Positions 41,105 to 50,598 of a stretch of 64,000 nt of DNA are shown piece after piece. How positions within the stretch are numbered: position 1 is the first letter of the stretch; every line of letters starts with the position of its first letter. Position numbers and translations under genes: made by a program. The notes below the pieces were generated by a model. It was given only the letters and a program-made list of their open reading frames with translations, was not told the DNA's origin and did not search any database. Location of the stretch: positions 1 through 64,000 of the forward strand of contig NZ_DAOKZA010000015.1 of the NCBI RefSeq assembly GCF_035325925.1, read 5' to 3'. The DNA is from Calidifontimicrobium sp035325925 (GTDB taxonomy: Bacteria; Pseudomonadota; Gammaproteobacteria; Burkholderiales; Burkholderiaceae_C).

Positions 41105-42397
41105 ATGACCGACACCCCCGCCAGCCTCGAGCAGATCGCCTCGTGCGTCGCCGGCTACGACCCGAACGCGCTGCCGGTGGCGCAGGCGCAGGAGTTCATC
41201 GCCCGCCTCGTGCCGCGCGTCGACGCGGTCGAGAGCGTCGCGATCCGCAGCGCGCTGGGCCGCGTGCTGGCGCGCGACGTGGTCTCGACGATCGACGTGC
41301 CGGCGCACGACAACTCGGCGATGGACGGTTACGCGCTGCGCGGCACCGACCTGCGCGCCGACGCGCCGACGACGCTGCCGGTGGCCGGCACCGGTTTCGC
41401 CGGCGCGCGGTTCGACGCCGACGTGCCACCGGGCCACTGCGTGCGCATCATGACCGGCGCGGTGATGCCCGCGGGGCTCGATACCGTGGTGCCGCAGGAG
41501 TTCACCCGCGCCGACGGCGACCGCGTGACGATCCCGCCGGGTGTCGTGCGCGCGGGCGACAACCGGCGCCTGAAGGGCGAGGACCTCGCCTGCGGCGAGG
41601 TGGCGCTTGCCGCCGGCCGGCGGCTGACCCCCGCCGACCTGGGGCTTCTCGCGTCGCTCGGCCGCGCCGAGGTCCCGGTGTGGCGGCGGCTGCGCGTGGC
41701 GTTCTTCTCCACCGGCGACGAACTGCGCTCGATCGGCGAGCCGCTCGACGCCGGCTGCGTCTACGACAGCAACCGCTACACGGTCTGGGGCATGCTGCAG
41801 CGCCTGGGCGTCGAACTGATCGACATGGGCGTGGTGCGCGACGAGCCGGCGGCGCTCGAGACGGCGTTCCGCGCCGCGGCGGCGAGCGCCGACGCGGTGA
41901 TCACCTCGGGCGGCGTCAGCGTCGGCGAGGCCGACCACACCAAGCAGGTCATGAAGCGGCTCGGCGACGTGCTGTTCTGGCGCATCGCGATGCGCCCGGG
42001 CCGGCCGATGGCGATCGGCCGCATCGCCGTCGACGGCGGGCGCGGCGCGATCCTATTCGGCCTGCCGGGCAACCCCGTGGCGGTGATGGTCACCTTCTAC
42101 GCCTTCGTGCGCGACGCGCTGCTGCAGATGATGGGCGCCGCGCCGCAACCGCTGCCGCTGCTGCGCGCCGCCAGCACGGAGGCGATGCGCAAGAAGCCCG
42201 GGCGCACCGAGTACCAGCGCGGCATCGTCACGCGCGCGGCCGGTGGCGGCTGGCAGGTGGCGATCACCGGCAGCCAGGGCAGCGGCATCCTGCGCAGCAT
42301 GAGCCAGGCCAACGGGCTGGTCGTGCTGCACCACGGCCAGGGCGACGTCGCCGCCGGCGAACTCGTCGACGTGGCCCCGTTCGACGGGCTCGTCTGA
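41105..42397 (+). CDS. moeA: Molybdopterin molybdotransferase
   Basis: 430 residues from the ATG at 41105. Inserts molybdate into adenylylated molybdopterin. Motifs: DNSAMDGYALR, RIMTGAVMPAGLDTVV, STGDELRSIGEP, YDSNRYTVWGML, TSGGVSVGEADH and FGLPGNPVAVMVTFYAFVR. In an operon with moaA. No molybdenum-cofactor riboswitch was seen. Confidence 0.96.
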   Translation: MTDTPASLEQIASCVAGYDPNALPVAQAQEFIARLVPRVDAVESVAIRSALGRVLARDVVSTIDVPAHDNSAMDGYALRGTDLRADAPTTLPVAGTGFAGARFDADVPPGHCVRIMTGAVMPAGLDTVVPQEFTRADGDRVTIPPGVVRAGDNRRLKGEDLACGEVALAAGRRLTPADLGLLASLGRAEVPVWRRLRVAFFSTGDELRSIGEPLDAGCVYDSNRYTVWGMLQRLGVELIDMGVVRDEPAALETAFRAAAASADAVITSGGVSVGEADHTKQVMKRLGDVLFWRIAMRPGRPMAIGRIAVDGGRGAILFGLPGNPVAVMVTFYAFVRDALLQMMGAAPQPLPLLRAASTEAMRKKPGRTEYQRGIVTRAAGGGWQVAITGSQGSGILRSMSQANGLVVLHHGQGDVAAGELVDVAPFDGLV

Positions 42398-42416
42398 CGC
42401 GCAGCGGCGGCGCGGC

Positions 42417-45400
42417 TCAGCGTGCGGCGGGTTCGGCGCCTTGTGGCGTCGCGACCTCGGGCGTCGTGATCTCGCCGGGCACGCCGCGGCGCGCGAACCA
42501 GGTGTAGACGGTGGGCACGACGAACACCGTCAGCAGCGTGCCCAGCGACATGCCGCCGACGATCACCCAGCCGATCTGCTGGCGGCTCTCGGCACCGGCG
42601 CCGGAGGCCAGCGCCAGCGGCACCGCGCCGAGCACCATCGCGCCGGTGGTCATCAGGATCGGGCGCAGCCGCATGCTCGACGCCTCGAGCACCGCGTCGG
42701 TCACGCTGCGCCCCTGCTGGCGCAGCTGGTTGCTGAACTCGACGATCAGGATGCCGTGTTTGCTGATCAGCCCGACCAGCGTGATCAGTCCGATCTGCGA
42801 GTACACGTTCAGCGTGCCGCCGGTGAAGCGCAGCGCCAGCAGCGCGCCGACCATCGTCAGCGGCACCGCGATCAGGATCACGAACGGGTCGACGAAACTC
42901 TCGAACTGCGCCGCGAGCACCAGGAAGATGAACAGCAGCGCGAGCACGAACACCAGTCCCAGCGCGCCCGACGACGCACGGAACTCGCGGCTGACGCCGT
43001 TGAGCTCGGTCACGTAGCCGGACGGCAGCACGCGCGCGGCGGTGTCGTCCATGAAGCGCAGCGCCTCGCCCAGCGAGTAGCCGGGCGCCAGGTTGGCGGT
43101 GATGGTCACCGAGCGGCGCTGGTTGAAGTGGTTCAGCTCGCGCGGGCTCACCGCCTCGCGCACCTTGACCAGCGACGCCAGCGGCACCATCGTGTCGTTG
43201 CGCCCGCGCACGAACAGGCGCTCGATGTCCTCGGGCGTCGTGCGGCCGCGGCTGGCGGTCTGCACGATCACGTCGTACTGGTCGGCGTCGCGCTTGTAGC
43301 GCGTGACCGCACGGCCGCCGAGCATGGTCTCGACGGTGCGCGCGACCGCGTCGACGTTGACCCCCATGTCGGCGGCGCGGGCGCGGTCGACCTCCATGAA
43401 GATCTCGGGCTTGTTGAGCTGCAGGTCGATGTCGGGCTGCACGATGCCAGGGTTGTTCGCCATCTCGGCGAGGAAGTCCTGCGCGACGCGCGCCAGGTTG
43501 GCGTAGCTGTCGCTGGTCTGGATGACGAACTCGACCGGCCGCGAGCGGAAGCCCTGCCCGAGGCTCGGCGGCGTGATCGGGAACGCGCTGACGCCGGGAA
43601 GCGCGTTGACCTTGGGTAGCAGGTCGCGCGCCAGCGCCTGCGTCGTGCGCTGGCGTTCGGTCCAGTCGACGGTGCGGAACAGCGCGGTGCCCTGCGACAC
43701 CTGGCCGCCGCCCATGAACATGAAGCGGCGGTCGAACTCGGGATACTGCGCGCCGATCGCGTCGATCGCGTCGAGGTAGCGCGCCGTGAATTCGAGCGTC
43801 GCGCCGTCGGGCGAACGCACCGGCATGATGATCACGCCGCGGTCCTCCATCGGCGAGAGTTCGGACTTCGCGGTCACGAACATCCACCAGCTCGACCCGG
43901 CGGCCGCAACCATCGCCACCAGCACCACCCAGCGGTGCCGCAGCACCCAACCCAGCGCGGCGCGGTAGCGCGCGGTCAGCGCGACCAGCAGCGCCTCCAT
44001 GCCGCGGTCGAAGCGGTTGGGCGCCGGGTTGTGGCGCAGCAGCTTGCTGCACATCATCGGCGTGAGCGTCAGCGCCACGAAGCCCGACACCAGCACCGCG
44101 CCGGCCAGCGTCAGCGCGAACTCGCCGAACAGCCGCCCGGTGCGCCCCGGGGTGAACGCCAGCGGCGCAAACACCGCCGCCAGCGTCAGCGTCATCGCGA
44201 CCACCGCGAAGCTGATCTCGCGGATGCCCTTGAGCGCCGCCTGGAACGGCGCCAGGCCCTCCTCGATGTGGCGGAAGATGTTCTCGAGCACGACGATCGC
44301 GTCGTCGACCACCAGGCCGATGGCCAGCACCAGCGCCAGCAGCGTCAGCGTGTTGATCGTGAACCCGGCCGCGGCGATCATCGCGAACGCGCCGATCAGG
44401 CTCACGGGGATGGTCACCAGCGGGATGATCGACGCGCGCAGCGTGCGCAGGAACACGAACACCACCAGCGCCACCAGCACCACCGCCTCGGCCACCGTGG
44501 TGTAGACCGCGCGGATCGAGCGGTCGATGAACACCGAGTTGTCGTTGGCCAGCAGCACCGTCACCTCGTCGGGCAGGTCGCGCTGGATCAGCGGCATCAC
44601 CGCGCGCACGCCGGCGGCCACCTCGAGCGGGTTGGCGGTGGCGTTGCGCACCACGCCGGTGGAGATCGACGGCACGCCGTTGAGCCGCACGCGCGAGCGC
44701 TCGTTGGCCGCCGCCTCCTCGACGCGCGCGACGTCGCGCAGGCGCACCGTGTAGCCGTCGACGGTGCGCAGCGCGACGTCGGCGAACTGCGCGACGGTGT
44801 TCAAGTCGGTGCGCGCGGTGACGTTGAACTCGCGCTGCCGGCTCTCGATGCGCCCGGCCGGCACTTCCAGGTTCTGGCGCCGCAACGCGTCCTCGACGTC
44901 CTGCACCGTCAGCCGGTACGCCCCGAGCTTGTCCGGGTCGAGCCAGATGCGCATCGAGTACGCGCGGTCGCCGCCGATCGTCACGTCGGCCACGCCCGGC
45001 ACCGTCTGCAGGCGCGGCTTGACGATGCGGTTGATCAGGTCGGTCAGCTCCAGCGGCGACAGCGTCTGGCTGGTGTAGGCCAGCCAGATCGTCGGCGTCG
45101 CGTCGGCCTCGACCTTGGCGATGATCGGCTCGTCGACCGCGTCGGGCAGTCGCCCGCGCACGCGCGACACGCGGTCGCGCACGTCGGCGGCCGCGTTGTC
45201 GGGGTCTTTCTCGAGCTTGAAGCGCACCGTGATCAGGCTCTGCTCGGCGCGCGAGATCGAGGTGATGATGTCGACGCCGTCGATGCCGGCGATCGAGTCC
45301 TCGAGCGGCTTCGTGACCTGCGACTCGATGACCTCCGACGACGCGCCGATCAGCCGCGTGTTGACGGTGACCACCGGCTCGTCGATGCGCGGGTACTCGC

Positions 45401-45503
45401 GCACCGTCAGACGGTCGAACGACACCAGCCCGACGAGCACGACGAGCAGCGACAGCACGGTGGCGAACACCGGCCGGCGGATCGAGGTCTCGGACAGCCG
45501 CAT
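42417..45503 (-). CDS. RND-family multidrug efflux permease
   Basis: 1028 residues from the ATG at 45503. AcrB/MexB-like pump, closer to the MexK/VexH subgroup by its N-terminus (MRLSETSIRRPVFATVLSLL). Proton relay present: GLVVDDAIVVLENIFRHIEEG in helix 4 and GLISKHGILIVEF in helix 10. Periplasmic porter loops are of full length. The adaptor gene lies 13 bp upstream. Again no outer-membrane factor gene is adjacent. Confidence 0.92.
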   Translation of the reverse strand: MRLSETSIRRPVFATVLSLLVVLVGLVSFDRLTVREYPRIDEPVVTVNTRLIGASSEVIESQVTKPLEDSIAGIDGVDIITSISRAEQSLITVRFKLEKDPDNAAADVRDRVSRVRGRLPDAVDEPIIAKVEADATPTIWLAYTSQTLSPLELTDLINRIVKPRLQTVPGVADVTIGGDRAYSMRIWLDPDKLGAYRLTVQDVEDALRRQNLEVPAGRIESRQREFNVTARTDLNTVAQFADVALRTVDGYTVRLRDVARVEEAAANERSRVRLNGVPSISTGVVRNATANPLEVAAGVRAVMPLIQRDLPDEVTVLLANDNSVFIDRSIRAVYTTVAEAVVLVALVVFVFLRTLRASIIPLVTIPVSLIGAFAMIAAAGFTINTLTLLALVLAIGLVVDDAIVVLENIFRHIEEGLAPFQAALKGIREISFAVVAMTLTLAAVFAPLAFTPGRTGRLFGEFALTLAGAVLVSGFVALTLTPMMCSKLLRHNPAPNRFDRGMEALLVALTARYRAALGWVLRHRWVVLVAMVAAAGSSWWMFVTAKSELSPMEDRGVIIMPVRSPDGATLEFTARYLDAIDAIGAQYPEFDRRFMFMGGGQVSQGTALFRTVDWTERQRTTQALARDLLPKVNALPGVSAFPITPPSLGQGFRSRPVEFVIQTSDSYANLARVAQDFLAEMANNPGIVQPDIDLQLNKPEIFMEVDRARAADMGVNVDAVARTVETMLGGRAVTRYKRDADQYDVIVQTASRGRTTPEDIERLFVRGRNDTMVPLASLVKVREAVSPRELNHFNQRRSVTITANLAPGYSLGEALRFMDDTAARVLPSGYVTELNGVSREFRASSGALGLVFVLALLFIFLVLAAQFESFVDPFVILIAVPLTMVGALLALRFTGGTLNVYSQIGLITLVGLISKHGILIVEFSNQLRQQGRSVTDAVLEASSMRLRPILMTTGAMVLGAVPLALASGAGAESRQQIGWVIVGGMSLGTLLTVFVVPTVYTWFARRGVPGEITTPEVATPQGAEPAAR

Positions 45504-45516
45504 CGGGAAGGAAGCC

Positions 45517-46704
45517 TCAGACGGCGGCGCCGACGCGGCGCGGCGCGACACCACCCGACGCCGCCGGCGCCGGTGCCGACGCCGCGGCGCCGACCTCGAC
45601 CACGCGCAGCGGCAGCGCCTCGCCGCGCAGCAGCCGCGCCTGGCCGGCGACGACGACCAGGTCGCCCTCGCGCAGGCCCTCGAGCACCTCGACCTTGCCC
45701 GGCAGCCGCATGCCGACCTTGGCATCGATGCGCTGCGAGACCTTGCCGCCGGGCCCGTCGACGACCTTGAACAGCAGCTGGCGCTCACCCAGCGGTACCA
45801 GCGCCTCCTCGGGCACGACGATGGCCCGGCTGCGGCTGGCGAACACCGTGCGCGTGCGCGCGAACATGCCCGACTTCATCGTGCCGCCGGCGTTGTCCAT
45901 GCGCGCGCGCACCAGCAGCGATCGGCCGTCGGCGTCGACCTGCGCGTCCAGCGCCTCGATGCGTGCGCTCAGCCGGCGCTCGGGCGCGGCGTCGAGCGCG
46001 ACCTCGACCGTCTGCCCGACACGCACGCGCGTGACGTAGCGCTCGGGCAGCCGGTAGTCGACCCACAGCGCCGAGGTGTCCTCGATCGCCACCAGGTCGG
46101 CGCCGTCCTTCACGTAGTCGCCCAGGTTGACCATGCGGATGCCGGCGACGCCGTCGAACGGCGCGACGATCCTCATGCGCTCGAGCTGCGCGCGCGCCAG
46201 CGCGACCTGGGCGTCGGCGACCTCGAGGGTCGCCTGGCTCTGGTCGACCGCGCTCTGGCTGACGAAGTTCTGCGCCGCCAGTTCGCGGTTGCGCTGCAGG
46301 TTGGCGCGTGCGATCGACGCCTGCGCCTGCGCCTGCTGCAGCTGCGCCGCGGGCAGGCGGTCGTCGAGCTGCACCAGCAACTGGCCGCGCCGCACGCGCT
46401 GGCCGTCGACGAAGCCCAGCGTGACGACGCGCCCGCTGACCTCGGGGCGCAGCATCACGGCCTGTTTCGCGCGCAGCGTGCCGACGGTGCTGAACGCGTC
46501 GTCGATCGTCACCGCCTCGGCGCGCCCGACTTCAACGGCCACCGGCCCGCCCGCGGCGGCGTCGGCGCGTCCGGCCGGCGCGCCGACCTGCGGCGCCGGG
46601 ACGGCGTTGCCGGCGCCGGAGGGCGCGCGGTGCTGGTACCACCACGCCGCACCCGCGGCCAACGCAATGCCGACGACGGCGACGACGGTGTGCAATGCTC
46701 TCAA
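45517..46704 (-). CDS. RND efflux periplasmic adaptor
   Basis: 395 residues; N-terminal anchor VVAVVGIALAAGAAWWYQH, then barrel-sandwich halves (LRPEVSGRVVTLGFVDGQRVRRGQLLVQLDD and MRIVAPFDGVAGIRMVNLGDYVKDG), a short helical hairpin (LQQAQAQASIARANLQRNRELAAQNFVSQ) and a beta-barrel with LWVDYRLPERYVTRVRVGQTV. Typical of the MexJ/VexG/MdtA type partner of the pump that follows. Confidence 0.92.
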   Translation of the reverse strand: MRALHTVVAVVGIALAAGAAWWYQHRAPSGAGNAVPAPQVGAPAGRADAAAGGPVAVEVGRAEAVTIDDAFSTVGTLRAKQAVMLRPEVSGRVVTLGFVDGQRVRRGQLLVQLDDRLPAAQLQQAQAQASIARANLQRNRELAAQNFVSQSAVDQSQATLEVADAQVALARAQLERMRIVAPFDGVAGIRMVNLGDYVKDGADLVAIEDTSALWVDYRLPERYVTRVRVGQTVEVALDAAPERRLSARIEALDAQVDADGRSLLVRARMDNAGGTMKSGMFARTRTVFASRSRAIVVPEEALVPLGERQLLFKVVDGPGGKVSQRIDAKVGMRLPGKVEVLEGLREGDLVVVAGQARLLRGEALPLRVVEVGAAASAPAPAASGGVAPRRVGAAV

Positions 46705-46767
46705 GTGATTCGATCCCGAGTTTGCGCTGACTGTAGCGTCGAAATCCGAACCGAGCGGTCTGCGCGG

Positions 46768-47259
46768 TCATCGGCCCTGCGCCATCGCCGCGCCGCGGTT
46801 GGCCAGCGCGTCGGCGCGTTCGTTGCCGGCATCGCCGGCGTGTCCCTTGACCCAGCGCCAGTGCACCTCGTGCTTGTCGCGCAGCGCGTCGAGGCGCTGC
46901 CACAGCTCGACGTTCTTCACCGGCTTGCCGTCGGCGGTGCGCCAGCCGCGTTTCTTCCACGCCGGCATCCACTCGGTCATGCCCTTGCGCACGTACTCGC
47001 TGTCGGTGTGCACGGTGACGCGGCAGCGGCGCCTGAGCGCGCCCAGCGCCTCGATCACCGCGGTCAGCTCCATGCGGTTGTTCGTCGTGTGCGCCTCGCC
47101 GCCGCACAGTTCCTTCTCGTGCCCGCCCCAGCGGATCCACGCGCCCCAGCCGCCGGGCCCGGGGTTGCCCTTGCACGCGCCGTCGGTGTAGATGGTCACG
47201 GGGTCGTCGCTCGTCGATGCCGTCGTCACGGGTCGTGCTCGCTTCTCACTGGGGGTCAC
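46768..47259 (-). CDS. rnhA: Ribonuclease HI
   Basis: 163 residues from the ATG at 47259; a GTG at 47199 gives 143 residues starting at VTIYTDGACKG, the usual N-terminus, and avoids the 14-bp overlap with the preceding gene. Catalytic acids: Asp in TDGACKGNPGPGGWG, Glu in NNRMELTAV, Asp in HTDSEYVRKG and the C-terminal Asp in GNERADALAN. Degrades RNA in RNA-DNA hybrids. It is coupled with the upstream methyltransferase gene. Confidence 0.95.
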   Translation of the reverse strand: MTPSEKRARPVTTASTSDDPVTIYTDGACKGNPGPGGWGAWIRWGGHEKELCGGEAHTTNNRMELTAVIEALGALRRRCRVTVHTDSEYVRKGMTEWMPAWKKRGWRTADGKPVKNVELWQRLDALRDKHEVHWRWVKGHAGDAGNERADALANRGAAMAQGR

Positions 47260-48073
47260 GGTGCAGGTCGCGCCGGCGGTTCGCGACCACCGCCGCGGCG
47301 GCCTTCGTGCGGCGGCGCGTCTCGCGCGCGAGCCCGACGAGGCGCATGCCGCGCACGCGTTTGACCGCGACCAGCGAATACACCGCGCCGAACACCGGCC
47401 ACCAGCGGTCGCCGACGCGGTCCATCCAGGCCCATCGCTGCAGCCAGCGCTGCGACGTCAGTGGCGGGGCATAGCAGCCGAAGCGCCCGCCCTCGACCTC
47501 GAAGCTCAGCAGCCTCAGCCAGTCGCGCAGGCGCCAGTAGCCGATGAATTCGCCGTCGCGCGGCAGGAAGGTGTCGCGCGCACCGCCCAGACGCCGACGC
47601 AGCCGGCCGCCGCGCTGGCGCAGGCCCCACAGGCTGGCGGCGTTGAAGCCGAAGATCACCACCCGCCCCTCGGGCACCAGCACGCGCTCGACCTCGCGCA
47701 GCGTGCGGTGCGCGTCGCGCGCGAACTCGAGCGTGTGCGGCAGCACCACCAGGTCGATGCTCGCCGCGGGAAACGGCAGCGCGTCGAAGTCGCAGTGCAG
47801 CGCCAGCGCCGCCGGCGGCGCGACGTCGGGCGTGGACACCAGGTCCAGGTGGTCGCTCGCGCACCAGCGGTGCGGCATGCGGTTGCAGCGCAGCGCGTCG
47901 AGCGCGCACAGGCCCAGCTGCAGTGCGTGGAAGCCGAACAGGTCGCCGACGACCTGGTCCACGCGCGACTGTTCCCACGCGAGCAGGTAGCGCCCCGGCG
48001 GCGTGGCCAGCCACGCGGCCAGCTCGGCACCGGGGCCGAAGTCGCTGAACACGGTGTGGCGCTGAGGCTCCAT
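47246..48073 (-). CDS. SAM-dependent methyltransferase (class I)
   Basis: 275 residues. The first SAM-binding region is atypical, but DALPFPAASIDLVVLPHTLEFA and REVERVLVPEGRVVIFGFN are the standard motif 2-3 strand patterns of class I methyltransferases, as in the ubiquitous proteobacterial gene between gloB and rnhA. The basic C-terminal tail (about residues 240-275) is extended. Substrate unknown. Divergent from gloB, overlaps rnhA. Confidence 0.85.
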   Translation of the reverse strand: MEPQRHTVFSDFGPGAELAAWLATPPGRYLLAWEQSRVDQVVGDLFGFHALQLGLCALDALRCNRMPHRWCASDHLDLVSTPDVAPPAALALHCDFDALPFPAASIDLVVLPHTLEFARDAHRTLREVERVLVPEGRVVIFGFNAASLWGLRQRGGRLRRRLGGARDTFLPRDGEFIGYWRLRDWLRLLSFEVEGGRFGCYAPPLTSQRWLQRWAWMDRVGDRWWPVFGAVYSLVAVKRVRGMRLVGLARETRRRTKAAAAVVANRRRDLHRDPQ

Positions 48074-48110
48074 GCGGTCGAGGACGTGGGGGTCGCGCGG
48101 GGTCGATTTC

Positions 48111-48116
48111 TATAAT
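48111..48116 (+). promoter_or_regulatory. Consensus -10 TATAAT immediately before gloB
   Basis: Perfect TATAAT, with 7 bp between it and the gloB ATG at 48124, so transcription is expected to begin at about the first base of the start codon. No -35 consensus is visible. Confidence 0.5.
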
Positions 48117-48123
48117 CGAGGCG

Positions 48124-48909
48124 ATGCATCTCGAACTGACCCCGCTGCGCGCGTTCGACGACAACTACATCTGGTTGCTCGCGCGCGGCGGCGAGGCCCT
48201 GGTGGTCGACCCGGGCGACGCCGCACCGGTGCGCGCCGCGCTCGAGTCCAGGGGCTTGCGGTTGGCCGGCATTCTAGTGACGCACCACCACGGCGATCAC
48301 GTCGGGGGCCTCGACGACCTGTGCGCGTCGTGGCACGGTCCCGTCTACGCGCCGGCCGGCGAGCGCATCGCCGGGCCGGTGACGCCGGTGCGCGAGGGGC
48401 AGCGCGTGACGCTGCTCGGCCTCGAGTTCGAGGTGCTCGACGTGCCGGGCCACACGGCCGGCCACGTCGCTTACCACTGGCGCGGCGACGCCGGCCACGC
48501 GCCGCTGCTGTTCTGCGGCGACACGCTGTTCTCGGCCGGCTGCGGTCGGCTGTTCGAGGGCACGCCGCAGCAGATGCACGCGTCGCTGTCCAAGCTCGCG
48601 GCGCTGCCCGGCGCGACGCGCGTGTGCTGCGCGCACGAGTACACGCTGTCGAACCTGCGTTTCGCCGCCGCGGTCGAGCCGGGCAACGCCGAACTGCAGG
48701 CCTACCGCGCGCGCTGTGAGGCGCTGCGCGCGCGAGGGTTGCCGACGCTGCCGTCGACGATCGCGATCGAACGCGAGGTCAACCCGTTCCTGCGCTGCGC
48801 GGTCGGCGCGGTGGCGCAGGCCGCACGGGCCCGACAACCCGCGCTCGACGCCTCGACCCCGTCCGAGGTGCTCGGCGCGCTGCGCGAATGGAAGAACGCA
48901 TTCCGATGA
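48124..48909 (+). CDS. gloB: Hydroxyacylglutathione hydrolase (glyoxalase II)
   Basis: 261 residues, metallo-beta-lactamase fold. Metal motif THHHGDHVGG, then PGHTAGHVAYHW, FCGDTLFSAGCGRLFEGT and HEYTLSNLRF, all diagnostic of GloB. It hydrolyses S-lactoylglutathione to lactate and glutathione. A -10 hexamer sits right at the start codon. The end overlaps the start of the next gene by four bases. Confidence 0.96.
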   Translation: MHLELTPLRAFDDNYIWLLARGGEALVVDPGDAAPVRAALESRGLRLAGILVTHHHGDHVGGLDDLCASWHGPVYAPAGERIAGPVTPVREGQRVTLLGLEFEVLDVPGHTAGHVAYHWRGDAGHAPLLFCGDTLFSAGCGRLFEGTPQQMHASLSKLAALPGATRVCCAHEYTLSNLRFAAAVEPGNAELQAYRARCEALRARGLPTLPSTIAIEREVNPFLRCAVGAVAQAARARQPALDASTPSEVLGALREWKNAFR

Positions 48910-50468
48910 AGCAACGCCTGCGCCTGGCCGCGCCGCTGCTGGCCGCCCTGCTGCTGGGAGCCTGCGCCACCGCACCCGACCGCCCGGTCGAGCCCCCGCC
49001 TGCACCGGCCGTGGTGGCCCCGCCGGCACCGCCCGCCGCGCCGGCCTCGGCGCCCGAGGCGCCGGCCGAGCCACCGCGCGCCGAGGCACCGGTCGACGCG
49101 CCTGCCGGGCCGCCGGCCGTGGTCACCGCGATCGACCCGGTGCGCCCCGACGTCGCGGTCGACCTCGACGCCCAGGGCGCGCACACCGACCTGTGGCAGC
49201 GCCTGCGCGACGGCTTTGCGATCGTCGACCTCGACACCGACCTCGTCCGCGAGCGCGAGCGCTGGTACGCCGATCGCCCGGACTACGTGCAGCGCATGAC
49301 CGATCGCGGCAGCCGCTACCTGTTCCACATCGTCGAGGAACTCGACAAACGCGGCATGCCGATGGAGCTGGCGCTGCTGCCGTTCATCGAGAGCGCGTTC
49401 AACCCGACCGCGATGTCGCACGCCAAGGCCGCCGGCATGTGGCAGTTCATGCCCGCCACCGGCCGCCACTTCGACCTGCAGCAGAACCTGTTCCGCGACG
49501 ACCGCCGCGACGTGCTGGCGTCCACGCGCGCCGCGCTCGACTACCTCGGCCGGCTGTTCAACATGTTCGGCGACTGGCACCTCGCGCTGGCGGCCTACAA
49601 CTGGGGCGAAGGCAACGTGCAGCGCGCGATCCGGCGCAACCGCGACGCGGGCCTGCCCACCGACTACCTGAGCCTGCGCATGCCGCTGGAGACGCGGCAC
49701 TACGTGCCCAAGCTGCAGGCGGTGAAGAACATCGTGCTCGACCCGCAGGCCTTCGGCCTGGCGCTGCCGCCGCTGGAGAACCACCCGTACTTCCTCGCCG
49801 TGCCGATCGAGCGCGACATCGACGTCGACCTCGTCGTGCAGCTGGCCGGCGTCAGCGCCGAGCAGTTCCACCAGCTCAATCCGCAGCTGAACAAGCCGGT
49901 GATCCTGGCCGCCGGCACCCCGCAGGTGCTGCTGCCCTACGACAACGCCGACGCGTTCGTGCGCAACCTGGCCTACCACAAGGGCGCGCTCGCCAGCTGG
50001 ACCGCGTGGCGCGCGCCGCGCACGCTCAAGCCGGCCGAGGCCGCCAAGCTCGTCGGCATGACCGAGGCGCGGCTGCGCGAGGTCAACAAGATCCCGCCGC
50101 GCATGCTGGTGCGCGCCGGCTCGGTGCTGCTGGTGCCGCGCAGCGGCAACCGCGACGCCGACGTGCCGCCGCAGGTGGCCGACCACGCGACCATCGCGCT
50201 GGCCCCCGAGCGCGTGCCGCTGCAGCGCGTCGTGTTCCGCGCCGGCAAGAAGGGCGACAGCGTCGTCGCGGTGGCGCGGCGCTACGGCACCAGCGCGGCC
50301 AACGTCGCGCGCTGGAACAAGGTTTCGACCCGCGCGCGCTTCGCCCCCGGCGCGCAGGTGGTGGTCTACGTGCGCCCCAGCGGTGGCGGCGCGCGCAGCG
50401 CCGCGGCGACCAAGCCGGGACCGAAGTCCACCGCCAAGGCCCCGGCCAAGCGCGCGGGCCGACGTTGA
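48906..50468 (+). CDS. mltD: Membrane-bound lytic murein transglycosylase D
   Basis: 520 residues from the ATG at 48906 (ATGA overlap with gloB). Lipoprotein signal with LLGAC lipobox, a Pro/Ala-rich linker (residues about 25-80), SLT catalytic domain with Glu in FIESAFNPTAMSHAKAAGMWQFMPATG and AAYNWGEGNV, then two LysM modules (KPAEAAKLVGMTEARLREVN; KGDSVVAVARRYGTSAANVARWN). It cleaves glycan strands of peptidoglycan at the outer membrane. The C-terminus is Lys/Ala-rich. Confidence 0.93.
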   Translation: MKQRLRLAAPLLAALLLGACATAPDRPVEPPPAPAVVAPPAPPAAPASAPEAPAEPPRAEAPVDAPAGPPAVVTAIDPVRPDVAVDLDAQGAHTDLWQRLRDGFAIVDLDTDLVRERERWYADRPDYVQRMTDRGSRYLFHIVEELDKRGMPMELALLPFIESAFNPTAMSHAKAAGMWQFMPATGRHFDLQQNLFRDDRRDVLASTRAALDYLGRLFNMFGDWHLALAAYNWGEGNVQRAIRRNRDAGLPTDYLSLRMPLETRHYVPKLQAVKNIVLDPQAFGLALPPLENHPYFLAVPIERDIDVDLVVQLAGVSAEQFHQLNPQLNKPVILAAGTPQVLLPYDNADAFVRNLAYHKGALASWTAWRAPRTLKPAEAAKLVGMTEARLREVNKIPPRMLVRAGSVLLVPRSGNRDADVPPQVADHATIALAPERVPLQRVVFRAGKKGDSVVAVARRYGTSAANVARWNKVSTRARFAPGAQVVVYVRPSGGGARSAAATKPGPKSTAKAPAKRAGRR

Positions 50469-50524
50469 GTGTGGCCGCGTCGCGTGCGACGCGTGGTCGA
50501 GCGCGCCCCTCGCGCGGCGGCCGC

Positions 50525-50595
50525 GGGTCCGGCGCCGCCGGCGCGCTGGCGGCGCCCTTCGAGGCAAAGGCGCCGAAGGCGCCGCGGGGGTGGTC
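50525..50595. repeat. Copy B of the dispersed GC-rich intergenic repeat
   Basis: Between convergent mltD and recR: GGTCCGGCGCCGCCGG then GGCGGCGCCCTTCGAGG and AAGGCGCCGAAGGCGCC, similar in order to copy A near 3750-3828. Boundaries approximate. Confidence 0.4.
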
Positions 50596-50598
50596 CGA